This document shows positions 49,131 to 59,688 of a DNA stretch of 64,000 bases, piece after piece (positions within the stretch are counted from its first letter, which is position 1; the number at the start of each line of letters is the position of its first letter). The stretch is from positions 10,289 to 74,288 of the forward strand of contig CAWBST010000029.1 in the NCBI GenBank assembly GCA_963791495.1, given 5' to 3'. The notes below the pieces were generated by a model. It was not told where the DNA came from. It did no database searches and saw only the letters and a program-made list of their open reading frames with translations. This DNA is from JAMXLO01 sp963791495. Lineage in GTDB: Bacteria > Pseudomonadota > Alphaproteobacteria > Acetobacterales > Acetobacteraceae. The position numbers and the translations under genes were made by a program.

Positions 49131-49755
49131 ATGGCTGGATCAGACTGGCAGATCAGCGGCGAATACATGGAGAGCTGCAACTGCGACTATCTGTGCCCGT
49201 GCATCTTCACCAATCCGCAGGCCGAGGTGACCCATGACCACTGCACGGCCGCGCTGATCTTCCGCATCGACAAGGGGCAGCGAGGCAGCACCGATCTCGC
49301 GGGGCTGTGCTTCGCGCTGGTGCTGCGCTCCGGCAAGGTCATGGCCGACGGCGACTGGGTCTTCGCCGGCGTGGTGGACGAGCGCGCCGACACGGCGCAG
49401 CGCGCGGCTCTGTCCGCCATCGTCAGCGGCGACGCCGGCGGGCCTCCCGGCGATGATCCGCAGCAACCTGGTGAGCGACTTCCGCGGCGTGGCATTCAAG
49501 CCGATCGAGTTCAAGATGGAAGGCCTGAAGCGCTCGGTCTCAATTCCCGATGTCCTCTCGTTCGAGATCGAGGGCGTGGCGTCGCGCAACCGCAGCGGCG
49601 AGCCGTTCTACATCGACAATACCGCGCATCCGGCCGGCAGGCGTCTTGCACTGGCGCGTGCCGGGCAACTGCATGTGCACGGGTTCGGGCTCGACCTCGA
49701 CATGGTCGGCAAGGGCAACAACGGCCACTTCGCGCCATTTGCCTGGGCGGTGTAG
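49131..49755 (+). pseudogene. DUF1326 protein, frameshifted
   Basis: The first frame has the DUF1326 Cys cluster CNCDYLCPC (residues 16-24) and HDHC at 35-38, then leaves phase at about 49446-49449 (run CCTCCCGG). The other frame continues with AMIRSNLVSDFRGVAFKPIE and ends at 49755 (GHFAPFAWAV). One extra base in the C run explains the break, and the restored protein is about 207 residues. The function of DUF1326 is unknown; the clustered Cys and His suggest metal binding. It is 9 bases before the DUF2182 gene, a pairing often conserved. Confidence 0.85.
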
Positions 49756-49764
49756 GCCGCGCGC

Positions 49765-50538
49765 GTGAGGCTGGCACCATCGCAGCTTCTGCGGCACGAG
49801 CGCGCCGTCGTTCTGCTGGCGCTTGCCGGCGTGACGGCGATCGCCTGGCTGTACCTGTTCATCGCCCGTCAGAACATGGACATGTCGATGGACGCGATGA
49901 GCGATATGCCCGACATGCCCGACATGGTGATGCCGTTCGCCGCCCCGTGGGTCTTCGCCATGTGGTGGGTGATGATGCTCGGCATGATGTTGCCGAGTGC
50001 GGCGCCGATGATCCTGACGTTTGCCGCGCTGCAGCGGCGGAAGCGGGAGCGCGACCAACCCTACGTGCCGACGGCGATGTTCGTCGCCGGGTATCTGGTC
50101 GTGTGGGGTGTCTTCAGTCTGGCGGCCACGGCGGCGCAGTGGGCGCTGCAGCAGGGCGCCCTGCTGTCCCCGATGCTGGCGCTGACCAGTCCGCTGGCGG
50201 GCGGCGTGTTGTTCATCCTGGCGGGGATCTATCAATTCACGCCGCTCAAGAACGCCTGCCTGCGTCAATGCCGTTCACCGTTCGCATTCGTGCTCAACCA
50301 CTGGCGCGACGGCAGTTATGGCGCGCTGCGCATGGGCGCTAGCCACGGCCTCTATTGCCTCGGCTGCTGCTGGGTCCTGATGGCACTGCTGTTCGCGGTC
50401 GGCGTGATGAACCTCATAGGGGTGGCGGTAATCGCGGCGCTCGTGTTCGTCGAGAAGCTGCTGCGCGGCGGCGTCTGGGTCGGACGAGCCGGCGGGGGTG
50501 CGATGGCGGTGTTCGGCGTGTGGCTGATGGTGCAGTGA
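49765..50538 (+). CDS. DUF2182 integral membrane protein, Met-rich
   Basis: 257 residues with about six hydrophobic helices. The loop after helix 1 contains eight Met within residues 38-56 (QNMDMSMDAMSDMPDMPDMV), a pattern seen in copper-binding proteins. WWVMMLGMMLPSAAPM and GLYCLGCCWVLMALLF are typical DUF2182 segments, the latter with a Cys triplet. A GTG-free ATG-like start at 49765 is 9 bases after DUF1326. A role in metal handling is plausible but unproven. Confidence 0.87.
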   Translation: MRLAPSQLLRHERAVVLLALAGVTAIAWLYLFIARQNMDMSMDAMSDMPDMPDMVMPFAAPWVFAMWWVMMLGMMLPSAAPMILTFAALQRRKRERDQPYVPTAMFVAGYLVVWGVFSLAATAAQWALQQGALLSPMLALTSPLAGGVLFILAGIYQFTPLKNACLRQCRSPFAFVLNHWRDGSYGALRMGASHGLYCLGCCWVLMALLFAVGVMNLIGVAVIAALVFVEKLLRGGVWVGRAGGGAMAVFGVWLMVQ

Positions 50539-50557
50539 GCGACGCCGGGCCCATTGC

Positions 50558-51055
50558 ATGCAGCATTCCAATCCGCCATTCGATCCGCTATTGAAGCGGA
50601 TATCGAAGAAAGCCAAGCCCGTCCCGATGTCAGTTCTGTCCGGTCTCAGCCTGTCCTCGGCCGACCACGCCCTCATCGCCGCCGCGCACGACGTTCTGGC
50701 GCGACACTACAAGCCATTCTGGCATACCGTTGCGGCAGCCATTCGCGGACAGGACGGGCGTATCTGGACCGGCCTGCACCTCGGCGCCACGGTGGGGCGG
50801 CTGTCGATCTGCGCCGAGGCGGTGGCGCTTGGCCGCGCGCTGCTGGAGGGCGACGGCAGGATAGAAGCCGTTGTGGCGGTGCGTCATCCGAAGCCCGATG
50901 AGGCCGATCGCGCGTTGGCCGTGGTGCCGCCCTGCGGCGGCTGCCGGGAGATGTTCCTCGATCACTGTCCCGATGCGCTGGTGATCGTCCATGGCCCCAA
51001 GGGGCTGGCAAAACTGCCGGTAAGGCAACTGTTGCAGCTGCCGTACCGGCGATAG
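50558..51055 (+). CDS. Cytidine-deaminase-like protein
   Basis: Up to 165 residues; an internal ATG at 50627 is an alternative start, and neither has a strong ribosome site. The zinc motif is complete: CAE at 85-87 and PCGGC at 125-129. The middle HTVAAAIRGQDGRIWTGLHLG resembles blasticidin-S-deaminase-like cytidine deaminases rather than housekeeping Cdd. It should deaminate a (modified) cytosine nucleoside in the cytoplasm. It lies 19 bases after the DUF2182 gene and 93 bases before alaS. Confidence 0.82.
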   Translation: MQHSNPPFDPLLKRISKKAKPVPMSVLSGLSLSSADHALIAAAHDVLARHYKPFWHTVAAAIRGQDGRIWTGLHLGATVGRLSICAEAVALGRALLEGDGRIEAVVAVRHPKPDEADRALAVVPPCGGCREMFLDHCPDALVIVHGPKGLAKLPVRQLLQLPYRR

Positions 51056-51148
51056 CGCTGTCGGGCAGAACCGCCCCGGGGTGACAGAGGCAGGAGGGCT
51101 GGGCTACTTCCTGTCCCTTCGCCTTGTTTGCAACAGACCCAGCGTGCC

Positions 51149-53788
<2,640 letters not shown>

Positions 53789-53829
53789 GGCCGTCAATTA
53801 CATAGCTTGCATCGAATTTCGTCTTTGCG

Positions 53830-54648
53830 TCAGGTGGGCGGCTTCTCCGCGGTGACGATCAGCGCGTTCGTCGCTCCCTCGATCGGTCCGGAGCCGAATC
53901 GAGCCAACATGACACGTTCAACGGCATCGGTGGCTTCGTTGAGCCGACCTGGGTCTGCTGCCTCGATCGCGGTCCGTATCATCGACCCGTGAACCGTGAT
54001 CACGGCGGCGTCCCGAGCGGAAGCAGCGCGAGCCGGTTGCGATATTCGTTCGACCTGAACGGCGCCGAAGCCCGCCGCCGTAAGGTCCGCACGGATGGTG
54101 TCCTCGTCGTGGTATGGTGGGCTGAGAAGTGACAACGGCTCTCGCGCCAACATGGATCCGGCCACACCGGCGGCGATGGCAATGGGCGCATCACCCATCG
54201 TTCGATAGTCGTCCCACACGCCGAACAAGAATTTGCCGCTGGGCCGCAACACTCGAGAAGCTTCCCGAAAGGCGGTTTGTTTGTCCGGGAAAAACATGAC
54301 GCCGAACTGGCAAACGATCAGATCAAACTTCCCCTCCGGAAATGGCAGGTTCATCGCATCGGCTTGTTGCCAAGTGACACCCGCCATACCGTGTTTGGCG
54401 CGCGCATGATCAATCATCGGTTGGTTGAGATCCGTGGCTGTGATCATCACGCCCGACGGCAATCTACGGACCAACTCCTGAGTCAAGATGCCCGTGCCTG
54501 CCGCGGTCTCCAGGACGCAGCTGGGGGCAAGAGCTTTTGCTCGGTCCGCGAGTAGCTGGGCGTAGGGCGCAAATTGCATTGGAACGAGATACTGGTCGTA
54601 ATACTCTGGGAACGATCCAGTAAATCTGCCTTGCTTGCTGTCTGACAT
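53830..54648 (-). CDS. Class I SAM-dependent methyltransferase
   Basis: 272 residues. Motif I is VLETAAGTGILTQEL (about 41-55), then the acidic residue in TATDLNQPMIDHARAKHG, and FDLIVCQFGVMFFPDK as motif II/III. UbiE/ArsM-like small-molecule methyltransferase; substrate unknown. Its G+C is visibly lower and codons are more mixed than in the flanking alaS and enoyl-CoA hydratase genes, which suggests later arrival. Confidence 0.88.
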   Translation of the reverse strand: MSDSKQGRFTGSFPEYYDQYLVPMQFAPYAQLLADRAKALAPSCVLETAAGTGILTQELVRRLPSGVMITATDLNQPMIDHARAKHGMAGVTWQQADAMNLPFPEGKFDLIVCQFGVMFFPDKQTAFREASRVLRPSGKFLFGVWDDYRTMGDAPIAIAAGVAGSMLAREPLSLLSPPYHDEDTIRADLTAAGFGAVQVERISQPARAASARDAAVITVHGSMIRTAIEAADPGRLNEATDAVERVMLARFGSGPIEGATNALIVTAEKPPT

Positions 54649-54683
54649 GTCCTTTCTCCGCCCCTACTGGCGCCGGGTTCATT

Positions 54684-55418
54684 TCACCGTCCACGGAAGT
54701 TCGGCTTGCGCCGCTCGCGATGCGCCTTGATGCCCTCCTGCATATCATCGCTCGCGCGCACGCGGCCGAGAGTTGCGCTGACCGCGGCCATGCGCTCCAC
54801 CGGGCCGACCGGCATCACCTCGGCGGCCAGGCGCTTCAGTGCGCCGATCACCAGCGGGGCGGAATCGAGCAGCTCGTTCGCCATCGCGAGTGCTTCCATC
54901 TCGTGCTGACCGTTCGGTACCACGCGGTTGACGAAGCCGACATCGTAGGCCCGTTGCGCACTGACCTTGGTGCCCAGCAGCATCATCTCCATCGCCAGCT
55001 TGTGCGGCACGCGCGAGACCAGCGAGCTGATCATGCCACCGGTGATGCCGAGTTTCGCCTCCGGGTAGTAGAACACGGTGCTTTCAGTTGAAACCATCAG
55101 GTCGCACATCATCACCATGACGATGCCGCCGCCGACGCACCAGCCGGACGTGGCGGCGATGATCGGCTTGTCGGTGGTGAAACCCACGGTGGGAATTGCG
55201 CGCCACAGCTCCGGCAGGTCGGTGACATCGGCGCCTGAGGTGAAGGCGCGTTCACCGGCGGCACTCAGGATCGCGACGCGCTGATCGGAGGCATCGAACG
55301 CCTGGAATGCCTGCTGCAGCTCGATCGCCACGCCGCTGGATATCGCGTTGAGCTTCTCCGGGCGATTGATGCGGATGATCGAGACGAGGCCGTGTTGTTC
55401 TGTCGTGACGACGCTCAT
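54684..55418 (-). CDS. Enoyl-CoA hydratase/isomerase family protein
   Basis: 244 residues, crotonase fold. The oxyanion-hole segment is SGWCVGGGI, and both acidic residues of the hydratase site are kept: Glu112 (STEST) and Glu120 (YYPEAKLGITGG). It should hydrate or isomerise an enoyl-CoA. It is divergent from the HMG-CoA-lyase-like gene, and a 130-bp palindromic element lies between them. Joint work in a branched-chain acyl-CoA pathway is possible. Confidence 0.9.
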   Translation of the reverse strand: MSVVTTEQHGLVSIIRINRPEKLNAISSGVAIELQQAFQAFDASDQRVAILSAAGERAFTSGADVTDLPELWRAIPTVGFTTDKPIIAATSGWCVGGGIVMVMMCDLMVSTESTVFYYPEAKLGITGGMISSLVSRVPHKLAMEMMLLGTKVSAQRAYDVGFVNRVVPNGQHEMEALAMANELLDSAPLVIGALKRLAAEVMPVGPVERMAAVSATLGRVRASDDMQEGIKAHRERRKPNFRGR

Positions 55419-55472
55419 TTGTTCAGGTTCCTCGGCTTTTGCTGGGCGGAAGTCTGCGGGGTTGGCAGAAAG

Positions 55473-55602
55473 GATTCAACACGGAGGAAGTGCGAGCGCC
55501 ACGGAGGGTCACGGAGTCAAGGAACTGATGCGCTTCGCGCGAAGCGCAATTCTCCTGCCTCCGTGGCGCTCCGTGGCCCTCGCACTTCCTCCGTGTTGAA
55601 TC
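55473..55602. repeat. 130-bp nested palindromic element
   Basis: The outer arms are 34 bp each (55473-55506 and 55569-55602), inverted with one mismatch, carrying GATTCAACACGGAGGAAGTG at the left end. The centre, 55529-55548, is a perfect 20-bp palindrome (TGCGCTTCGC and its inverse). The parts between also pair imperfectly, so the whole can fold into one long hairpin. It contains no gene. It resembles a MITE or a large REP/BIME-type element placed between two divergent starts. Confidence 0.9.
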
Positions 55603-55655
55603 TTCCTAAAGGATCGCGCAAGGTCAGGGGCCTTGGGAGAAAGACGGTACTTGCC

Positions 55656-56576
55656 ATGATCGAACATGTTTCAATCTGCGACGTCGCCCCTCGCGACGGC
55701 CTGCAGATCGCCAAGACACGGATGACCACGGACGCGAAGGTGCGCTGGATCAAGGCGATCGCGGCCGCCGGGGTGAAGGAGATCGAGGTCGGCAGCTTCG
55801 TCCCGCCGCGCGTCATCCCGCAGCTTTCCGATACGCCCGAGGTGGTCGAGGCGTGCCTGAAGATCCCAGGCCTCATCGTGCAGGCGCTCGCACCCAACCT
55901 GCGCGGCGTGCAGAACGCCTACAATGCCGGCGTGCACAAGATCAGCATTCCCGTCTCGGTCAGCGAGGGCCACAGCATGGCCAACCTGAACCGCATGCCG
56001 CAACAGTCGATCACCATGATGCAGGAGATCATGGATTGGCTGAAGGCGCAGCCGCGCCGCGTGCCGGTGGTGGCCGGCTGCTCGACGGCGTTCGGCTGCT
56101 CGATCGACGGCGTGGTGCCGACGGCAAAGACTGTGGCGCTGGCGAAGGGTCTCGCCGATGCCGGCGTCGATCAGATCATGCTGGCCGATACCGTCGGCTA
56201 CGCGCATCCCGCGCAGATCAAGGAGGTGGTTCGAGCCACACGCGACGCGATCGGCGTCACGCTGTATGGCCTGCACCTGCACGACACGTGCGGCCTCGGA
56301 ATTGCCAATGCACTGGCCGGGCTGGAGGAAGGCATCCGTGCGTTTGATGCGTGTCTTGCAGGGCTGGGTGGCTGTCCGTACGCGCCTGGTGCCTCCGGCA
56401 ACGTGGTCACCGAAGATCTGGTGTTCATGCTGGAGAGCATGGGCTTCTCGACCGGCATCGATCTACAGAAGCTGATCGAGGCGCGCCGGCTGCTGCATGA
56501 GGGGCTGCCCGAGGAACCAATGCACGGCCAGGTGCCGAAGGCCGGCATCCCGAGGACGTTCCGCGCAGCGGCGTAG
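55656..56576 (+). CDS. Hydroxymethylglutaryl-CoA lyase-like enzyme
   Basis: 306 residues from the ATG at 55656 (MIEHVSICDVAPRDGLQ); upstream in-frame codons read through the palindromic element and were rejected. HMGL-like TIM barrel: metal/substrate segment DVAPRDGLQ, VGSFVPPRVIPQ, HLHDTCGLG and the active-site Cys region GGCPYAPGASGNV. It cleaves 3-hydroxy-3-methylglutaryl-CoA, or a related acyl-CoA, to acetyl-CoA and a keto acid, as in leucine degradation. The rest of the leucine pathway is not in the window, so the substrate is open. Confidence 0.88.
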   Translation: MIEHVSICDVAPRDGLQIAKTRMTTDAKVRWIKAIAAAGVKEIEVGSFVPPRVIPQLSDTPEVVEACLKIPGLIVQALAPNLRGVQNAYNAGVHKISIPVSVSEGHSMANLNRMPQQSITMMQEIMDWLKAQPRRVPVVAGCSTAFGCSIDGVVPTAKTVALAKGLADAGVDQIMLADTVGYAHPAQIKEVVRATRDAIGVTLYGLHLHDTCGLGIANALAGLEEGIRAFDACLAGLGGCPYAPGASGNVVTEDLVFMLESMGFSTGIDLQKLIEARRLLHEGLPEEPMHGQVPKAGIPRTFRAAA

Positions 56577-56757
56577 CACCGTCAGCGGAACGGATTGACG
56601 ATCCGGACTCTTTCGATCTTGCGGCTGTGGGGCTCGCCGTCGTCCTGATCCAGCAGCGTCACGGCGCGATCGCGTTTCGCGACCTCGGCCGAATCAGAAC
56701 GGCGGGACCGGCGAAAGCTGGCCCCGTGGATCACGCTCGACGGTCCGAGCGACAGGT

Positions 56758-57384
56758 TCAGGGCGGGCCGGTGCTGGCAGGTGCCAGGGATGCTGGCGGC
56801 GGTGCCGGTGATCTGGAACGCGCGGTGGCCGGGAGCGGAAACGCCCGGTCGAGGATGTCCTCCATCAGGTTGGCCAGGCTGCCGTCGTATCGGATGATGG
56901 CGTGCTGCAATTCGCGCCACAGCGGGTGGCTCGGCAGGATACCGAGATCGCGGCAGATGTCGGCGATGACGGCACCGATCGGCCGGCGGCGGACCTCGGC
57001 GGCGATCTGCTCAGGCGTGGGCAGGTGAGCCAGAAGGTCGTCTGCCTGATGGGCGCGCCGGGCGGCCGGCTGGGCAGCGCGTTGCCTGGGCCGTGACGGA
57101 GCGCGGGAGGGCGCCGGTTCTGCGTCCAGGCGGGCGGCGTTCTGGAGGAGCCTGGCTTCGAGAGCGGTGGCGCGGTTCAGGCCGCGGGTGATGCGCGCGA
57201 GGATCAGTGCCAGATCACTGGTCCCGAATCGCAAGGCGTCAAAGCGTAGGTCGGAGGAGGCGCGCTCGCGCAGTGTGGTGGCGAGTTCCTTGCCGTAATC
57301 GATGAGCTTGCGGACCAGGTCGAGCAGGCGCGCCGAGCGGCTTGGCTGGGTGGTTGGGTCGGGAACGCTGGCCGCGGCGGACAT
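56758..57384 (-). CDS. Unknown protein with helical domains and Pro-rich tail
   Basis: 208 residues. The N-terminal helical part (ARLLDLVRKLIDYGKELATT) and LALILARITRGLNRA are followed by a basic Pro/Ala-rich linker. A second conserved-looking domain has LPTPEQIAAEVRRRPIGAV and DICRDLGILPSHPLWRELQ, then a Pro-rich end. I do not recognise a function. No signal peptide or membrane helix. The other leftward frame down to 56582 also looks protein-like (RDRAVTLLDQDDGEPHSRK), so the true C-terminus may be shifted. Confidence 0.6.
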   Translation of the reverse strand: MSAAASVPDPTTQPSRSARLLDLVRKLIDYGKELATTLRERASSDLRFDALRFGTSDLALILARITRGLNRATALEARLLQNAARLDAEPAPSRAPSRPRQRAAQPAARRAHQADDLLAHLPTPEQIAAEVRRRPIGAVIADICRDLGILPSHPLWRELQHAIIRYDGSLANLMEDILDRAFPLPATARSRSPAPPPASLAPASTGPP

Positions 57385-57539
57385 GAACGGAACAGGAACA
57401 CAAATGGTGGACGGATGTCAAGGAATATTTTCCTGTGCCGTTCGAATTCAGCTGCCGAGGCGCCGATGACAAGGCGTTGGCTCACGGAGATTGCCGACGC
57501 AGTTTACGGCCCTCCTAATCATTGGCGATCCGGCGAACG

Positions 57540-57568
57540 GCCGGAGCCGGCAAGGGCTCCGGCTTTTT
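57540..57568 (+). terminator. Rightward intrinsic terminator with no upstream gene
   Basis: The stem GCCGGAGCC / GGGCTCCGGC has a 5-base loop and is followed by TTTTT at 57564-57568. It points rightward, but the nearest rightward gene ends almost 1 kb upstream at 56576. It may end an unannotated small RNA from 57385-57540, or act in reverse for the leftward GST gene that ends at 57577. Confidence 0.6.
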
Positions 57569-57576
57569 GCTTCCGC

Positions 57577-58221
57577 CTATGCAGCGTCTTTGAAATCGCC
57601 AATCTGCGCATCGAGCGCCCGTTTGAATGCAGGTCGCGCGGTGCAGCGCTCGATATAGGCGGCGAGGCGCTTGTCGCTTGTGACGGTGTCTGTATGCCTG
57701 AGGATTCGCAGCACCGTTGTCATCATCAGATCGCCAACGGTGAAACGATCGCCGTCGAGATATGGCTTCTCGCCCAGCGATCTTGAGAGCGCGGACAGAC
57801 GCTTCTGCACGAACTCCACGGCTCCAGGGCGGCGTAGCTTCGCCCATTCTTGATCTGCATAGAAGAGATCGATCATCGCGACGTTCATGACCCAGGGCTC
57901 GATGGAATTGAGCGCCGCGATCAGCCATTGCGTGGCGCGTGCGCGTGCGTTCACGTCCTTCGGCAGGAGCGTCTCGCTCCGTTCCCCCAGATGCAGAACG
58001 ATAGCGCCCAATTCGAAGAGAACCAGACCATCCTCCTCGAGTATCGGCACCTGCCCGAACGGCTGGAGTGCGCGATAGTCCGGTTTGTCTTGATCGCCTT
58101 GTTCGAGAAGGCGCGTCTTGTAGGGCAGGCCGGCTTCCGCCAGCGCCCAGCGTACCCGCAGATCGCGCACCTGGCCTCTGGCGAATTCAGGGACCCATTT
58201 GAAAGCGGAGATTGTGATCAT
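57577..58221 (-). CDS. Glutathione S-transferase family protein
   Basis: 214 residues. An N-terminal thioredoxin-like half (about 1-85) has the GSH-binding segments GQVPILEEDG and LFELGAIVLHLGE, where the usual ES-A is EL-A. The C-terminal helical half has the family motif FTVGDLMMTTVLRIL with the N-capping Asp. It should conjugate or reduce small electrophiles with glutathione. G+C is somewhat lower than in the neighbours. Confidence 0.9.
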   Translation of the reverse strand: MITISAFKWVPEFARGQVRDLRVRWALAEAGLPYKTRLLEQGDQDKPDYRALQPFGQVPILEEDGLVLFELGAIVLHLGERSETLLPKDVNARARATQWLIAALNSIEPWVMNVAMIDLFYADQEWAKLRRPGAVEFVQKRLSALSRSLGEKPYLDGDRFTVGDLMMTTVLRILRHTDTVTSDKRLAAYIERCTARPAFKRALDAQIGDFKDAA

Positions 58222-58365
58222 GCGGTGTGCTCCCTTGTGACGCTCACAGCGCAGTTAACTGAGTGGTTAAATACGTCTACACGGGCGGTCTGTCAAGGCG
58301 TTCCGGACGCAAGACTGCTCGTCTGGGAGATAGCTGCGGCGGACGTCGACGTATGCCGTCGTCCC

Positions 58366-59679
58366 TCAGGATTTCACCAGCGCTGATCTCTCGCACAGCC
58401 AATCGATGATCAGTTTCGGAACGATGAGGCCGAAACTCATTGCCAGGATGATCGTGACGGCGGTCATCCCGTCGGCGATTGTCGCACTGACCAGTTCCAA
58501 CGTCGTATGCGAGCCGTCGGCTAGTTGCAGCAGTCCACTCGCCATCCTGAACAGGAAGATGCCCGGGATCATGGATACCACAGAAGCGAAGCCGATGGCC
58601 GCAAACGGCATGTGCCATCGGCGCGCGACCGGTGTGAGGATCGTTCCGACGATCAGGCAGGCGGTCAAGGCGCCGGTCGCGGCGCCGACGCCCAACACGG
58701 TCAGCGCGCCCCATCGGACTGCATGGGCCAGCATACCCACCGCGACCGGCCAACCGAGCATATGGAGGGGCGTGGAAAAGAAGACGCTGTAGGCTGCCAC
58801 TGCGACGCCGGCGGCGATGACATCCTGCCATAAGGGCACGGCCCGGCCGGCCTCATCAACCGGCAGGGAGACGCCAAGGAGCGCGAGACCGAGCAACAGT
58901 CCGATCGAAATCGCCAGAATGACGAGGCTCGCGAAGATCAGGCGGGCGGCGCCGAGGTGCACACGTCCCGCGATGAGGTCCAGTGCGCCATTGAGCACAT
59001 GAGGGCCTGGCACCAGGATCATGCAAGGGCATATCGCAACGAGACGCAGTGAGGAGCTCAACTCGAACTGAACTGCCACCGCGCCGACAAAGCCGGCGAG
59101 CAGCGCCGCGCAGAACGGCTGCAGGAAGAGGTTTGCGCTGTACTGCGCTACGACGCGACGGACGACAGCGCCGGCCGCCGCGCTCGCCGCTATCAGCACT
59201 GCGGCCGACAGATGTTCGACGCCGAAGATCACGGCCAACGCCACGGCACCCGCCGCGGCTGCGAGCGTGAACAACCATGTAGATGCCGGCGGTTCCTGTG
59301 AGATGGCTGCGATCGCCGCCATGGCGCGATCAGGCGCAAGCCGCTTGGCGGCGAGGTCGCCGATCGCATGCATGGTGGAGACCACGCGATCCATGTTCAC
59401 CCCGGCTGGTTCGGCTGCCACCGCGGCCACCAGTCGCGCATCGGGCTCCTCGGTCCGAAGCTGTAGTTCGCCCCAGCGCGGCATGATGCTGGCGCGCAGG
59501 CCAAGGCTTTCGCCGATATGCTGACCTGCGGCCAACACCTGGTCCGTGGCCTGGCCATTGACGTAAAGAACCCGGGCGAAGGCGAGGACAAGGTTGGCCC
59601 GCTCCTCCGACGTCTGATCACCGTGGTCGCGCCGCAGCGTGCCGGACCCGGCCGCAACCGGGGGAATGTCGACGCTCAT
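58366..59679 (-). CDS. ThrE/ThrP-type threonine/serine exporter family protein
   Basis: 437 residues. A soluble N-terminal part (about 25-130) contains ERANLVLAFARVLYVNGQAT, then about ten hydrophobic helices follow in two groups. This is the fused form in which the ThrE/DUF1212 domain precedes the DUF3815 half. It is likely an inner-membrane exporter of threonine, serine or similar small molecules; specificity unproven. It is 9 bases downstream of fumC on the same strand, so the two may be co-transcribed. Confidence 0.87.
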   Translation of the reverse strand: MSVDIPPVAAGSGTLRRDHGDQTSEERANLVLAFARVLYVNGQATDQVLAAGQHIGESLGLRASIMPRWGELQLRTEEPDARLVAAVAAEPAGVNMDRVVSTMHAIGDLAAKRLAPDRAMAAIAAISQEPPASTWLFTLAAAAGAVALAVIFGVEHLSAAVLIAASAAAGAVVRRVVAQYSANLFLQPFCAALLAGFVGAVAVQFELSSSLRLVAICPCMILVPGPHVLNGALDLIAGRVHLGAARLIFASLVILAISIGLLLGLALLGVSLPVDEAGRAVPLWQDVIAAGVAVAAYSVFFSTPLHMLGWPVAVGMLAHAVRWGALTVLGVGAATGALTACLIVGTILTPVARRWHMPFAAIGFASVVSMIPGIFLFRMASGLLQLADGSHTTLELVSATIADGMTAVTIILAMSFGLIVPKLIIDWLCERSALVKS

Positions 59680-59688
59680 TGCCGAGCT

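Noticed and set aside
55392..55655. In-frame extension of the HMG-CoA-lyase-like gene through the palindromic element
   Set aside because: The extra residues derive from the repeat, and the family N-terminus starts at the ATG at 55656.
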